NCBI RefSeq assembly: GCF_004348265.1
Contig: NZ_SMNT01000006.1
Span: 1-64,000 of the forward strand
Direction: 5' to 3'
From: Methylobacterium segetis
GTDB taxonomy: Bacteria > Pseudomonadota > Alphaproteobacteria > Rhizobiales > Beijerinckiaceae
Length of the DNA: 64,000 nt
This document shows, one piece after another, positions 19,544-34,067 of the stretch; positions within the stretch are counted from its first letter, which is position 1; every line of letters starts with the position of its first letter. The position numbers and the translations under genes are program-made. The notes beneath the pieces are model-generated. The model ran no database searches, was not told the origin of the DNA, and was given only the letters and a program-made list of their open reading frames with translations.

Positions 19544-20077
19544 TCATTCGGCGGGAAGCTGGCGGCGCAGCCACTCGGCGTAGATGTTCGCCACCGCGGT
19601 CACGCGGCGGCGCTCCGAGACCGGATCGTACCAGGGACCGCCGTAGCTCGACGGGGTCGCCGTGAGCTGCGGGTGCCGACCGAGGACGGCCCCGCCGCGC
19701 CCGATCAGGAGCGCCTCGCCGTCGAGGTAATCCGTCTGGTTGCCGCCGCCGAGACCGCCGCGCCCCCCGCCCTGCGCACCGGCATAGGGCGGCAGCGAGA
19801 GGCCCCGGACCAGCACGACGAGCATCGGCCCGCGGCCGCCGAGCCGCCCGGCGAAGGCGCGCCGGAGCGCGACCGTGAGGTCCGCCCGCAGGGCTTCCGC
19901 CTGCAGGCCGTTCCCCTGCGCGATCAGCGGGCGAACGTCGACGCGGACATCGGCGAAGCGCTCGCCGTTGAGGCTGGGGAAATCATCGGCCGCGGCGCGC
20001 CCGGCCCCGAGGCCGAGGGCCGCCGTCAACGCCAGCCCGACGGCCCGTGCGGCCGCCCGCGATGAGGAGATCGGCAC
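19544..20077 (-). CDS. Secreted or periplasmic protein of unknown function
   Basis: The 177-residue protein starts with a signal peptide (Arg-rich head, hydrophobic core, AAADD cleavage region). The mature part has alternating hydrophobic strands and a Gly-rich loop (about 105-115). No catalytic motif seen. It lies between greA (4-nt gap) and the ELM1-like gene (1-nt gap), so it is surely part of that unit. I do not recognise the family. Confidence 0.75.
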   Translation of the reverse strand: MPISSSRAAARAVGLALTAALGLGAGRAAADDFPSLNGERFADVRVDVRPLIAQGNGLQAEALRADLTVALRRAFAGRLGGRGPMLVVLVRGLSLPPYAGAQGGGRGGLGGGNQTDYLDGEALLIGRGGAVLGRHPQLTATPSSYGGPWYDPVSERRRVTAVANIYAEWLRRQLPAE

Positions 20078-20081
20078 GGCC

Positions 20082-20564
20082 TCAGCCGCCGTACTGCACG
20101 CCGACGACCTCGTAGGACTTGCCGCCGCCCGGCGTCGTCACTTCGACGGTGTCGCCGACGCCCTTGCCGATCAGCGCGCGGGCGATCGGCGAGGTGATCG
20201 AGACGCGGCCCGAGCGGACATCCGCCTCCGGCTCGCCGACGATCTGGTAGGTCTTCTCCTCCTCGGTGTCCTCGTCGAAGAGCTTCACCGTGGCGCCGAA
20301 CTTGATCTTGTTGCCGGACAGCTTCGAAACGTCGATGATCTCGGCGCGCGAGATCATGCTCTCCAGCTCCAGCACGCGGCCCTCGTTGTGCGACTGGGCC
20401 TCCTTGGCGGCATGGTACTCGGCATTCTCGGAGAGGTCGCCCAGCGCCCGCGCCTCGGCGATCGCCTGGATGATCCTCTGCCGCTCGACCTGCTGGCGAT
20501 GCTTCAGCTCCTCCTCGAGAGCCGCGAAGCCACGCACCGTGATCGGAACCTTGTCGATCGTCAT
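20082..20564 (-). CDS. greA: Transcription elongation factor GreA
   Basis: GreA enters the RNA polymerase secondary channel and stimulates cleavage of the backtracked transcript. I use the ATG at 20564 (160 residues, normal); an in-frame ATG five codons upstream is possible. The N-terminal coiled coil carries the acidic tip DLSENAEY that positions the catalytic metal, and the C-terminal FKBP-like domain ends in the usual basic/Gly region. It is first in the unit greA - periplasmic protein - ELM1-like - trxB. Confidence 0.96.
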   Translation of the reverse strand: MTIDKVPITVRGFAALEEELKHRQQVERQRIIQAIAEARALGDLSENAEYHAAKEAQSHNEGRVLELESMISRAEIIDVSKLSGNKIKFGATVKLFDEDTEEEKTYQIVGEPEADVRSGRVSITSPIARALIGKGVGDTVEVTTPGGGKSYEVVGVQYGG

Positions 20565-20577
20565 CGTCTCGCGCCAC

Positions 20578-20619
20578 AATGAAGAAGCCCGGCCGGGAGC
20601 CAGATCGCTCCCTCCGGGC
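20578..20619 (-). terminator. Intrinsic terminator between carB and greA
   Basis: Read on the minus strand, a GC-rich stem (20619-20607 with 20600-20587, one bulge) is followed by TTCTTCATT. It sits just before the greA leader and should stop carB transcription. Confidence 0.75.
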
Positions 20620-20651
20620 CAGATGAGGTCAAATCCCGAACCGTCTCGAAC

Positions 20652-20673
20652 CGCGGGTGCGATGGCACCCGCG
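20652..20673. terminator. Perfect hairpin after carB
   Basis: A perfect 9-bp stem, CGCGGGTGC with GCACCCGCG and loop GATG, lies 12 bp after the carB stop. It has no T-tract, so it may protect the 3' end or help the stronger terminator further left. Confidence 0.5.
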
Positions 20674-20684
20674 ACTCTTACCGC

Positions 20685-24158
<3,474 letters not shown>

Positions 24159-24366
24159 CGGACGCCTTCATACAGGCACGCGCGCCCGTCCGCGCGCGGC
24201 GCCGGGGAAGCGGAGCGGCAACGGGGCGGGCGCAGGCGGCGTGGATTGTCGTTCGGCCCCGCGTTTACACGCAGGCGTGCGCGTTTGAAAGAGCCGGATC
24301 GGAGAGCGGGCGCGCGTCGGGCGCACCCCTGGCGGGTGCGCCCGGAAAACCGCCTCGGCGCCGGCC

Positions 24367-24741
24367 TCAGAGGCCGATGTAGAGGGCGGCGACCGCCCGG
24401 TCGATCGAGAGGTAGAACACGCCGAAGGCGACCATCGCCGCGGCGGCGAATTCGAGGGTCAGATTCGGCAGCGTCTGCGTCCGGCGCATGATCTCGCGGC
24501 CGAAATAGACCGAGAGCCAGGCGACCGTCAGCACGGCCGGCAGGACGAAGAGGAAGGAGAGGGTGCTCTCGACGCGGTCGAGGCCGGTCGGGTCGAGCAG
24601 GGCGCGGATGTTGCGGACCCACGGCGCGTAGCACGCGGCGTAGAGCGTGGTCAGCCAGGACAGGCCGACCGCGACGCCGAGATGGAAGGTGAAGATGCGA
24701 TGCAGCCGCGAGAAGTCGTCGCGCGCTTCGTCCAAGGTCAT
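24367..24741 (-). CDS. Small membrane protein between carA and carB
   Basis: The 124-residue protein has about three hydrophobic segments (TFHLGVAVGLSWLTTLYAAC, LSFLFVLPAVLTVAWLSVYF, EFAAAAMVAFGVFYLSI). It has no recognised domain. Position and good hydrophobic periodicity make it a likely gene. It probably is not functionally tied to carbamoyl phosphate synthesis. Confidence 0.7.
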   Translation of the reverse strand: MTLDEARDDFSRLHRIFTFHLGVAVGLSWLTTLYAACYAPWVRNIRALLDPTGLDRVESTLSFLFVLPAVLTVAWLSVYFGREIMRRTQTLPNLTLEFAAAAMVAFGVFYLSIDRAVAALYIGL

Positions 24742-24855
24742 CCGACAGCCCCGATCTGTTGTCCGCCCCGCCGACGATGCGTTGCTGCATCGCCGTTGAC
24801 GGGCGCGGACGATGGGATGCGGGGCAATCCCGGGTTTTTTATGACGCGCGTCCGG

Positions 24856-26091
24856 TCAGCGCCCTGCCATCTCGGTCTCGGGCTTGTTCTCGCGCATCAG
24901 GGTGACGAAGCGCTCGAACAGGTAGTGGCTGTCCTTCGGGCCGGGCGAGGCTTCCGGGTGGTGCTGCACGGAGAAGGCGGGCCGGTCGCTCAGCGTCAGG
25001 CCGCAATTCGAGCCGTCGAAGAGCGAGACGTGGGTCTCGACCGCGTTTCCGGGCAGGGTTGCCGGGTCCACCGCGAAACCGTGGTTCATCGAGACGATCT
25101 CGACCTTGCCGGTGGTCTTGTCCTTCACCGGATGGTTCGCCCCGTGATGGCCCTGCGCCATCTTGACGGTGCGCCCGCCGAGGGCGAGGCCCATGAGCTG
25201 GTGGCCGAGGCAGATGCCGAAGGTCGGCACCCGCTCGTCGAGGAGCTTGCGGATCACCGGCACGGCGTAGGTGCCGGTGGCGGCCGGGTCGCCGGGACCG
25301 TTCGAGAGGAAGACGCCGTCGGGCTTGAGCGCGAGGATCTCCTCGGCGCTGGTGGTGGCCGGCACCACGGTGACGTCGCAGCCGGCCTCCGCCAGCAGCC
25401 GCAGGATGTTGCGCTTCACCCCGTAATCGATCGCGACGACGCGGAAGCCCTGGCCGAGCTCGCGCTTGCCGTAGCCGCCCTGCACCGCCCAGACCGTCTC
25501 GGTCCAGGAGGAGGTCTCGCGGCTCGTCACCGGCGGCACGAGGTCGAGGCCCTCCATCGGGGCGAGGGCGGCGGCCTGCGCCTTCAGCGCCTCCCGGTCG
25601 AATCGCCCTTCCGGATCGTTGGCGATCACCGCGTTCGGCATGCCGTTGTCGCGGATGCGGGCGGTGAGCGCGCGGGTGTCGACGCCCGTGATGCCGACGA
25701 TGCCGCGGGCCCGCAGCCACGCGTCGAGATGGCTCGACGAGCGCCAGCTCGAGGGCTGCGTCACGGCGGAGGCGATCACGACGCCGCGCACGCCAGAGGC
25801 CGGCGCCGCGTCGAGGCTTTCCAGATCCTCGTCGTTGGTGCCGACATTGCCGATATGCGGGAAGGTGAAGGTGACGATCTGCCCCGCATAGGACGGGTCC
25901 GTCAGGATCTCCTGGTAGCCCGTCATGGCGGTGTTGAAGCAGACCTCGCCCTCGGCGACGCCGGTCTGGCCGATGCCGAAGCCTTCGAGGATCGTGCCGT
26001 CGGCGAGCACGAGGAGGGCGGTGGCCAGGGGCTCGGCCCAGGGCTCGGGCGCGGGACTCGAATGCGCTGGCGCGCCATCGTCTTGCAGCAT
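24856..26091 (-). CDS. carA: Carbamoyl-phosphate synthase small chain
   Basis: CarA is the glutaminase that channels ammonia to CarB. I use the ATG at 26091 (411 residues). The open frame runs some 240 codons further upstream but crosses the divergent gene and is not coding. The N-terminal CarA domain (ALLVLADGTILEGFGIG) is followed by a class I glutamine amidotransferase with the nucleophile in GICLGHQ and the His/Glu of HHPEASPGP. A Pro/Ala-rich tail of about 20 residues precedes the usual start. The gene diverges from the GatB/YqeY-domain gene. Confidence 0.97.
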   Translation of the reverse strand: MLQDDGAPAHSSPAPEPWAEPLATALLVLADGTILEGFGIGQTGVAEGEVCFNTAMTGYQEILTDPSYAGQIVTFTFPHIGNVGTNDEDLESLDAAPASGVRGVVIASAVTQPSSWRSSSHLDAWLRARGIVGITGVDTRALTARIRDNGMPNAVIANDPEGRFDREALKAQAAALAPMEGLDLVPPVTSRETSSWTETVWAVQGGYGKRELGQGFRVVAIDYGVKRNILRLLAEAGCDVTVVPATTSAEEILALKPDGVFLSNGPGDPAATGTYAVPVIRKLLDERVPTFGICLGHQLMGLALGGRTVKMAQGHHGANHPVKDKTTGKVEIVSMNHGFAVDPATLPGNAVETHVSLFDGSNCGLTLSDRPAFSVQHHPEASPGPKDSHYLFERFVTLMRENKPETEMAGR

Positions 26092-26277
26092 CGGCGTGAT
26101 CTCGCTTATGTCCGGCCGACCCGAGGCCGGGAGGCGGCCCTGCGCGTTCGGGTGGCGTGATATCTCGGGCGCTCTTAGCGAGCGGCCCGCGTCAGGGTCA
26201 ATGTGGCCCCGGCGGGCCGACGGCTCAACCGCCGGGAATCGCAGGCCACCCAACAGCTTTTCGAATTGGAGAGACCG

Positions 26278-26742
26278 ATGTCCCTGCGCGAGCGCCTGAC
26301 CGCGGAGATGAAGGAGGCCATGAAGGCCGGCGAGAAGGCGAAGCTCGCCACGGTGCGGATGATCCAGGCGGCCATCAAGGACCGCGACATCGAGGCCCGC
26401 GGCGCCGGCAAGGGCCAGGCGACCGAGGACGAGGTGCTGGCGCTCCTGCAGAAGATGATCAAGCAGCGCAACGAATCGGCCGGCGTCTACGACCAGGGCG
26501 GCCGCCCCGAACTCGCCGGGAACGAGCGCGCCGAGGCGGCGATCATCGCGACCTTCCTGCCCCAGCAGATGGACGAGGCCGAGACGAAGGCCGCGATCGA
26601 GGCCGCCATCGCCGAGACGGGCGCCGCCGGCGCGAAGGACATGGGCAAGGTCATCGGCGCCCTGAAGGGGAAGTACGCCGGGCGCATGGACTTCGCGAAG
26701 GCGAGCGGGCTGGTGAAGGATGCGCTCAACGCCAAGGCGTGA
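26278..26742 (+). CDS. GatB/YqeY domain protein
   Basis: The start at 26278 has GGAGAG 6 nt upstream and gives 154 residues, the usual size. The helical protein (LRERLTAEMKEAMKAGEKAKLATVRMI) matches the YqeY family, related to the tail of the GatB amidotransferase subunit; a tRNA-related role has been proposed but is unproven. It lies between carA (divergent) and dnaG, a common neighbourhood in alphaproteobacteria. Confidence 0.92.
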   Translation: MSLRERLTAEMKEAMKAGEKAKLATVRMIQAAIKDRDIEARGAGKGQATEDEVLALLQKMIKQRNESAGVYDQGGRPELAGNERAEAAIIATFLPQQMDEAETKAAIEAAIAETGAAGAKDMGKVIGALKGKYAGRMDFAKASGLVKDALNAKA

Positions 26743-26824
26743 ATCACGGGCATGATCGGCAGGGTGCTGGGACTCAGCCAATGCGATCCGATAAGGTGTC
26801 CGGCTCGTCAAACCGGACCTGAGC

Positions 26825-28735
26825 GTGCGCTACCCGCCACACCTCCTCGATGAGATCCGCGCCCGCCTGCCGGCCTCCGACGTGATCGGCCGGCGCGTAC
26901 GCCTGAAGAAGGCCGGCCGCGAGTGGCGCGGGCTCTCGCCCTTCAATTCCGAGAAGACGCCGTCCTTCTACGTGAACGACCAGAAGCAGTTCTATCATTG
27001 CTTCTCGTCGGGCAAGCACGGCGACGTCTTCACCTTCCTGATGGAGACGGAAGGGCTGAGCGTCCCCGAAGCGGTCGAGCGCTTGGCCGGCGAGGCCGGG
27101 GTCGCGCTGCCGGCGCCGACCGAGAATGCCCGCGAGATGGAGACGCGGCGGCGCGGGGCGATCGAGGTGATGGAGCTCGCCGCCGCCTATTACGAGGAGC
27201 AGCTGCGCGCGCCCGCCGCCGCCCAGGCCCGGGCCTACCTCGACAAGAGGGGCCTCGGCTCGGAGATCCGCGTCCGCTTCCGCCTCGGCTATGCGGGCTC
27301 GGAACGCTACGGCCTGCGCGACTTCCTCGCGGGCAAGGACGTGCCGAAGGACCTCATGGCCGAGCTCGGCCTGCTCTACGCGGGCGAGGACGTCGCCGTC
27401 CCCTACGACCGCTTCCGCGACCGGATCATGTTCCCGATCGCGGATGTGCGCGGCCGCGTCATCGCCTTCGGCGGCCGCGCGATGCAGGCGGACGCCAAGG
27501 CGAAGTACCTGAACTCGCCGGAGACGCCGCTCTTCCACAAGGGGCAGGGGCTCTACAACCTGCACCAGGCCCGCAAGGCGGCCCACGAGCGCGGCACGAT
27601 CATCGCCGTCGAGGGCTACGTCGATGTCATCGCCATGACGATGGCGGGCCACGCCAACACGGTGGCGCCCCTCGGGACGGCGCTGACCGAGGAGCAGCTC
27701 GGGCTGCTCTGGCGGCAGGCGGACGAGCCGATCCTCTGCTTCGACGGCGACAAGGCCGGCCAGCGCGCCGCCTTCCGGGCGCTCGACGTGGCGCTGCCGA
27801 TGCTCGAGCCCGGCAAGTCCCTGCGCTTCGCCCTTCTGCCGGGGGGGCAGGATCCGGACGATCTCCTGCGCTCGGGCGGTGCCTCCGCCATCGACCGGGT
27901 GCTGGAGGCGGCCAAGCCCCTCGTCGAGGTGCTCTGGGCCCGCGCGGTCGAGGCCGGCCCCACCGACACGCCGGAGCGCCGCGCCGGCCTCGCCAAGGGC
28001 CTGCGCGAGATGATCGCGATCATCCGCGACGAGACCGTCCGGAGATACTATCGCGACGAGATCGAGGAGCGGCTGCGGGCGCTCTCCCCGCGCGCCGCCC
28101 AAGCCCGTCCGGGCTTCCAGCAGGGCGGGCGCGCGAACGGCTTCCAGCGCCGCGGCGGGCGACCCGGCGACCCGCCGGCCTCGCCCCGGCTCACCGCGGC
28201 CCCGAGCGCGCTGCTGGCGCGATCCTCGGGCTTCGCGGGGGGCGGGAACTTCCGGGAGGCGATGATCGTCGGCAGCCTCGTCGCCCATCCGGAACTCCTC
28301 GGCCTCAACGTCGAGGAATTGGCCGAACTCGAATTCGAGGATGCCGACGCGGTCACGCTGCGCTCCTTCCTCCTCGACCGCGCGGCCGAGGCGGCGGAGG
28401 CGGATGCCTCCCTCGTCGAGAGCCAGATCACGCGCGCCGGCCTCGAGGAGGCGGTCGAGCGGCTCGCGTTCCGGGTCCGTCCCGGCGACCGATGGGCCCT
28501 CGATCCGCACGCCGATCCCGTGCGTCTCGAAGACGCATTGCGTCAGGCTATGATCTTGCACCGCAAGGCGGGAGCGCTACATAGCGAACTCCGCCAGGCT
28601 GAGCGGGCGCTGGTCGAAGAGGAAACCGAGGCCAATTTTGCGTGGCTCTGCGATGTCAAGGCACGCTTGGCCGTGGTGGCCGGAGCGGAGGCCGAGACGG
28701 ATGTGCCGGAGACGACCGACTCGACCGCGCCGTAA
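26825..28735 (+). CDS. dnaG: DNA primase
   Basis: DnaG makes the RNA primers of chromosomal replication. The GTG-started 636-residue protein has an N-terminal CHC2-type fold (1-100), a catalytic RNAP/TOPRIM core (VEGYVDVIAM, about 260, and CFDGDKAGQRAA, about 305), and a C-terminal helicase-binding domain. In the zinc ribbon, the usual C-P-F-H is S38-P-F-N41 and the second pair is C59-F-S-S62: three of four zinc ligands are gone. It is followed by rpoD, as in the macromolecular synthesis operon; rpsU is not here. Confidence 0.96.
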   Translation: MRYPPHLLDEIRARLPASDVIGRRVRLKKAGREWRGLSPFNSEKTPSFYVNDQKQFYHCFSSGKHGDVFTFLMETEGLSVPEAVERLAGEAGVALPAPTENAREMETRRRGAIEVMELAAAYYEEQLRAPAAAQARAYLDKRGLGSEIRVRFRLGYAGSERYGLRDFLAGKDVPKDLMAELGLLYAGEDVAVPYDRFRDRIMFPIADVRGRVIAFGGRAMQADAKAKYLNSPETPLFHKGQGLYNLHQARKAAHERGTIIAVEGYVDVIAMTMAGHANTVAPLGTALTEEQLGLLWRQADEPILCFDGDKAGQRAAFRALDVALPMLEPGKSLRFALLPGGQDPDDLLRSGGASAIDRVLEAAKPLVEVLWARAVEAGPTDTPERRAGLAKGLREMIAIIRDETVRRYYRDEIEERLRALSPRAAQARPGFQQGGRANGFQRRGGRPGDPPASPRLTAAPSALLARSSGFAGGGNFREAMIVGSLVAHPELLGLNVEELAELEFEDADAVTLRSFLLDRAAEAAEADASLVESQITRAGLEEAVERLAFRVRPGDRWALDPHADPVRLEDALRQAMILHRKAGALHSELRQAERALVEEETEANFAWLCDVKARLAVVAGAEAETDVPETTDSTAP

Positions 28736-28933
28736 AGCTGGTGCAAAGGCGTCGGAGCGACGCTCCGCCGCCGCATAGTTAACAATCGGTCAAGCGTCTT
28801 GCTTGCATACCGGGTTGAGGATCGAAGCGGCCGGGTCGCGAACCGGTCGTGGTTCACGCGCATTGCGGCGTCGATGGCGCGGAGCGGCCCGAAAGCTCCC
28901 GCATCGCACCGCCACGAAAACAATAGGCTGATC

Positions 28934-30928
<1,995 letters not shown>

Positions 30929-30958
30929 GCGGAGACCGCGACGCGGCGCTCCTCTCCA

Positions 30959-30986
30959 GCAGATCTCGGGGCCACCCGAGATCTGC
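30959..30986 (+). terminator. Strong hairpin after rpoD
   Basis: A perfect 12-bp stem (GCAGATCTCGGG with CCCGAGATCTGC), loop GCCA, begins 31 bp after the rpoD stop. The T-tract is weak. It likely ends or protects the rpoD transcript. Confidence 0.65.
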
Positions 30987-31143
30987 CACCTTCCGGGCAT
31001 CGGCGGGTCCGATCTCGGAAGCCGGAATTCTGCTTTCCCGATTCTATTTCTGGTTTCAGCCGCGCGTCGGTAATGTCCGTGCGCCGCGAGCGAATCCCTG
31101 CGCGGCCATTGTCGCCCGCGCGTCCCACCACCACCTTGGCCGT

Positions 31144-32412
31144 ATGCTCGAGTCTGGCTCCCGAAAGTCGCCGTCCTCGCCGACCGCCGAAGCCGATGGC
31201 TCGGAGGCCGAGGGCGTGCCGTTCGGCCATCTCCAGGATTGCGTCGGCCTGCGCGACTGGCTGCTCAGCGAGGGGACCCGGACGCTCGCCGCCGACGATC
31301 TCCTCGCCGGCCTCGCCGAGCGCCTGAACGCGCTCGACGTGCCCGTCGACCGGGCGAGCACCGCCATCGACACGCTGCACTCGGAATATGCCGGCGTCGG
31401 CCGCACCTGGAGCCGCGAGGAGGGCGCGACCGTGCGCCTGTTCCCGCACGGGGAGGCCTCGGACAAGGCGTACCGGGCGAGCCCCTTCTACACCGTCCAT
31501 GAGACCGGCGACTGGCTCATCCTCGACCTCGCGGAGACCGCGGACGACGCCTACTCGATCATCCCCGAGCTGAAGGCGGCGGGCTACCGCCACTATCTCG
31601 TGGCGCCGCTCATCTTCACGAACGGGGCCCGCAACGGCATCACCTTCGCGACCCGCTCCGAGGAGGGGTTCCGCGACGACCACATCGCGATCCTGCGCTT
31701 CGTGATGCCGACGCTCGCCGCCGTGATGGAGATGCGCCTCGTCAACAAGCAGCTCGACCACGTGCTGCGGATCTACGTGGGCGACGAGCCGCACCGGGCG
31801 ATCCTCTCGGGCGCCATCCGCCGCGGTCACGTCCAGCGCATCCGCTCCGCGATCCTGTTCGCCGACATGCGCGACTACACGCAGATCTCCGCCGAGATGA
31901 CGCCCGAGGAGGCGGTCGACCTCCTCAACATCTTCTTCGACTGCCTCGTGCCCGCGATCGAGCGGGAGGGCGGCGAGATCCTGAAATATCTGGGCGACGG
32001 GCTGCTCGCGATCTTCCGCGAGCCGGGCGACGACCTCGGCGGCGCCGCCCAGGGCGCGCTGACCGCGGCGCAGGCCGCGCTCGCGGCCCTCGACGAGGCG
32101 AACGGGCTCGGCCGCTTCGCGAATCCGGTGGCCGCGGGGATCGCGCTCCATCACGGCGAGGCCGCCTACGGCAATGTCGGCTCCGGCGCGCGCCTCGACT
32201 TCACGGTGATCGGCCGCGACGTGAACCTCGCGAGCCGGCTCGCCCGGCTCAACCGGACGCTCGGCGAGCCGCTCCTCATGTCGAAGCCCTTCGTCGACTT
32301 CCTGTGGGGCGATCCGGAGCCCCTCGGCATCCACAGCCTGGACGGCTTCCCCGAGCCCATGGCGGTCTTCCGCCCCGCCGCCAAGCCCGCCGCCTGCCTG
32401 AAGCGGGCTTGA
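31144..32412 (+). CDS. Class III adenylate/guanylate cyclase
   Basis: The ATG at 31144 gives 422 residues. The N-terminal half (to about 220) is a soluble sensory region without recognised motifs. The C-terminal half is a class III catalytic domain: metal-binding Asp in LFADMRDYTQIS and LGDGLLAIF, and the transition-state segment IGRDVNLASRL. It should form cAMP (or cGMP) as a dimer. No membrane segment is visible. It starts 215 bp after rpoD and is probably separately expressed; the signal it reads is unknown. Confidence 0.88.
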   Translation: MLESGSRKSPSSPTAEADGSEAEGVPFGHLQDCVGLRDWLLSEGTRTLAADDLLAGLAERLNALDVPVDRASTAIDTLHSEYAGVGRTWSREEGATVRLFPHGEASDKAYRASPFYTVHETGDWLILDLAETADDAYSIIPELKAAGYRHYLVAPLIFTNGARNGITFATRSEEGFRDDHIAILRFVMPTLAAVMEMRLVNKQLDHVLRIYVGDEPHRAILSGAIRRGHVQRIRSAILFADMRDYTQISAEMTPEEAVDLLNIFFDCLVPAIEREGGEILKYLGDGLLAIFREPGDDLGGAAQGALTAAQAALAALDEANGLGRFANPVAAGIALHHGEAAYGNVGSGARLDFTVIGRDVNLASRLARLNRTLGEPLLMSKPFVDFLWGDPEPLGIHSLDGFPEPMAVFRPAAKPAACLKRA

Positions 32413-32439
32413 CCCGGGGCGGTCGAGCGTCCAAATCTC

Positions 32440-32557
32440 AGGTGTTCCAGGGAGATCCCCGGCAAGGGGCTGAGAAACCGATGGGCCGTCCTCGCGAGGA
32501 CGGCGGCGCGGAAATCCTTCGAACCTGATCCGGCTCATACCGGCGTAGGGATTGGAC
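32440..32557 (+). promoter_or_regulatory. TPP riboswitch (thi box)
   Basis: The conserved aptamer segments are present in order: CAGGGAGATCC, GGGGCTGAGAAACCG, a variable P3a hairpin (CCGTCCTCGCGAGGACGG), GAACCTGATCCGG and ATACCGGCGTAGGGA. Thiamine pyrophosphate binding would close the structure and reduce expression of thiO-S-G-E. The expression platform (32558-32640) has no T-rich terminator, so control of ribosome access at the GGAGGGG before thiO is more likely. Confidence 0.93.
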
Positions 32558-32640
32558 CGCGGGTTTCCGACAAGGGCCCGGTTGCTTCCGAGAGAAGCTG
32601 AAGGACACCAATCTCTGCGGGCCATCGCGGAGGGGAATCC

Positions 32641-33855
32641 TTGGCATCCGTGCCGATCTCACCCATCGGACTGCGCCGCGCCGGGCAGGGGCCCGCGGCG
32701 TCCGCCGGCCTGCCCGCGCGCGCCGACATCCTCGTCGTCGGCGGCGGCCTCATCGGCCTCTCGATCGCTTGGCGCCTCGCCGAGGCCGGCCGCTCGGTCA
32801 CCGTGCTGGAGCGCGAAACCCTCGGCGCCGGGGCGAGCCTCGCCGCGACCGGCATGCTGGCGCCCGCCGCCGAGCACGAGCCCAGCTCGGACGCGCTGCT
32901 GCCGCTCGCCCTCGAGAGCCTGCGTCGCTGGCCGCACTTCCGCGACGCGCTGCAGGCGGCCTCCGGCCTGGAGATCGACTATCGGCAGGACGGCACGCTC
33001 GTCGTCGCCATCGGCCGGGACGAGGTGGAGCGCCTGCGCTTCCGCTACGACCTGCAGCGCCGCTCGGGCGTCGCTGCCGAGTGGCTGAGCGGTGCGGAGG
33101 TGCGTCGCCGCGAGCCGATGCTGCGCCCGACCGTGACGGCGGGCATCGCCTGCCCCCTCGACCATCAGGTCGACCCGACGCTCGTGATGGCGGCCCTCGC
33201 CGCGGCCAGTGCGCGCGCGGGCGTCACGATCGTCGAGGGGACGCCCGTGACCGTCCTCGACTGGGCGGGCGGCCGCGTCGTCGGTGCCCGCACGGAGGCG
33301 GGGACGATCACGGCCGAGACCGTGATCCTGGCGACCGGAGCCTGGAGCGGCGAGGGCGGCCTGCTGCCGGAGGCACTGGCGCTGCCGGTGCGCCCCCTGA
33401 AGGGGCAGTCGCTCGCGCTGCGCACCACGCGGCGCACGGGTACGCTCTCCGGGATGGTCTGGACCGAGCAGGTGCACCTTGCGCCCAAGAGCGACGGACA
33501 TCTCATCGTCGGCGCGACGGTGGAGGATTGCGGCTTCCGCGCCGGCGTCACGGCGGGCGGCCTCTACGCGCTGCTCGAGGGCGCGCGCCGGGTGCTGCCG
33601 GGGGTCGAGGAGATGGAGGTCGAGGCGGTCTGGAGCGGCTACCGGCCGACCTCGGACGACGACGCCCCGATCATCGACGTGCTGGCGCCGGGCCTCGTCG
33701 CGGCGACGGGCCATCATCGCAACGGCTATCTCCTGAACCCGGCCACCGCCGACGCCGTGACGGCGCTCGTGCTCGACGGCGCGTTGCCCGATTACGCGCG
33801 GGCCTTCGGCCTCGGCCGGTTCCGGGACAGCCAGGGCATCAGGGCGACAGCATGA
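32641..33855 (+). CDS. thiO: Glycine oxidase ThiO
   Basis: ThiO oxidises glycine to dehydroglycine for the thiazole half of thiamine. The TTG start is supported by GGAGGGG at the right spacing and gives 404 residues. FAD-binding ILVVGGGLIGLSIAWRLAEAG (in part about 29-48), the substrate-domain ACPLDHQVDPTLVM-like block and the C-terminal ATGHHRNGYLLNP identify the D-amino-acid-oxidase-like family. Its stop overlaps the thiS start as ATGA. The riboswitch lies directly upstream. Confidence 0.95.
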   Translation: MASVPISPIGLRRAGQGPAASAGLPARADILVVGGGLIGLSIAWRLAEAGRSVTVLERETLGAGASLAATGMLAPAAEHEPSSDALLPLALESLRRWPHFRDALQAASGLEIDYRQDGTLVVAIGRDEVERLRFRYDLQRRSGVAAEWLSGAEVRRREPMLRPTVTAGIACPLDHQVDPTLVMAALAAASARAGVTIVEGTPVTVLDWAGGRVVGARTEAGTITAETVILATGAWSGEGGLLPEALALPVRPLKGQSLALRTTRRTGTLSGMVWTEQVHLAPKSDGHLIVGATVEDCGFRAGVTAGGLYALLEGARRVLPGVEEMEVEAVWSGYRPTSDDDAPIIDVLAPGLVAATGHHRNGYLLNPATADAVTALVLDGALPDYARAFGLGRFRDSQGIRATA

Positions 33856-34064
33856 AGCTCACCGTCAACGGACAGCCCCGCGAGAGCGAGGCCGCCGACA
33901 TCGAGGCCCTGTTCCGCTTCGAGGCCGAGGAGACCGGCATCGAGAGCCCGCAGGGCATCGCCATCGCGCTGAACGGCCGCGTCGTGCGCCGCAAGGACTG
34001 GGCGGAGACGCCCGTCCGGGAGGGCGACCGCGTCGAGATCGTGCGCGCCATGCAGGGAGGCTGA
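33852..34064 (+). CDS. thiS: Sulfur carrier protein ThiS
   Basis: This 70-residue ubiquitin-like protein ends in Gly-Gly, the site adenylated and then thiocarboxylated to carry sulfur to ThiG. It starts inside the thiO stop (ATGA) and ends 3 nt before thiG. Confidence 0.96.
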   Translation: MKLTVNGQPRESEAADIEALFRFEAEETGIESPQGIAIALNGRVVRRKDWAETPVREGDRVEIVRAMQGG

Positions 34065-34067
34065 CAC

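Noticed and set aside
24811..24840. Terminator with TTTTTT on the plus strand near carA
   Set aside because: A weak stem, and no plus-strand gene precedes it; on the carA strand there is no T-tract.
26092..26811. Upstream extension of the carA frame
   Set aside because: It runs through the divergent GatB/YqeY gene and reads as an antisense shadow; carA begins at 26091.
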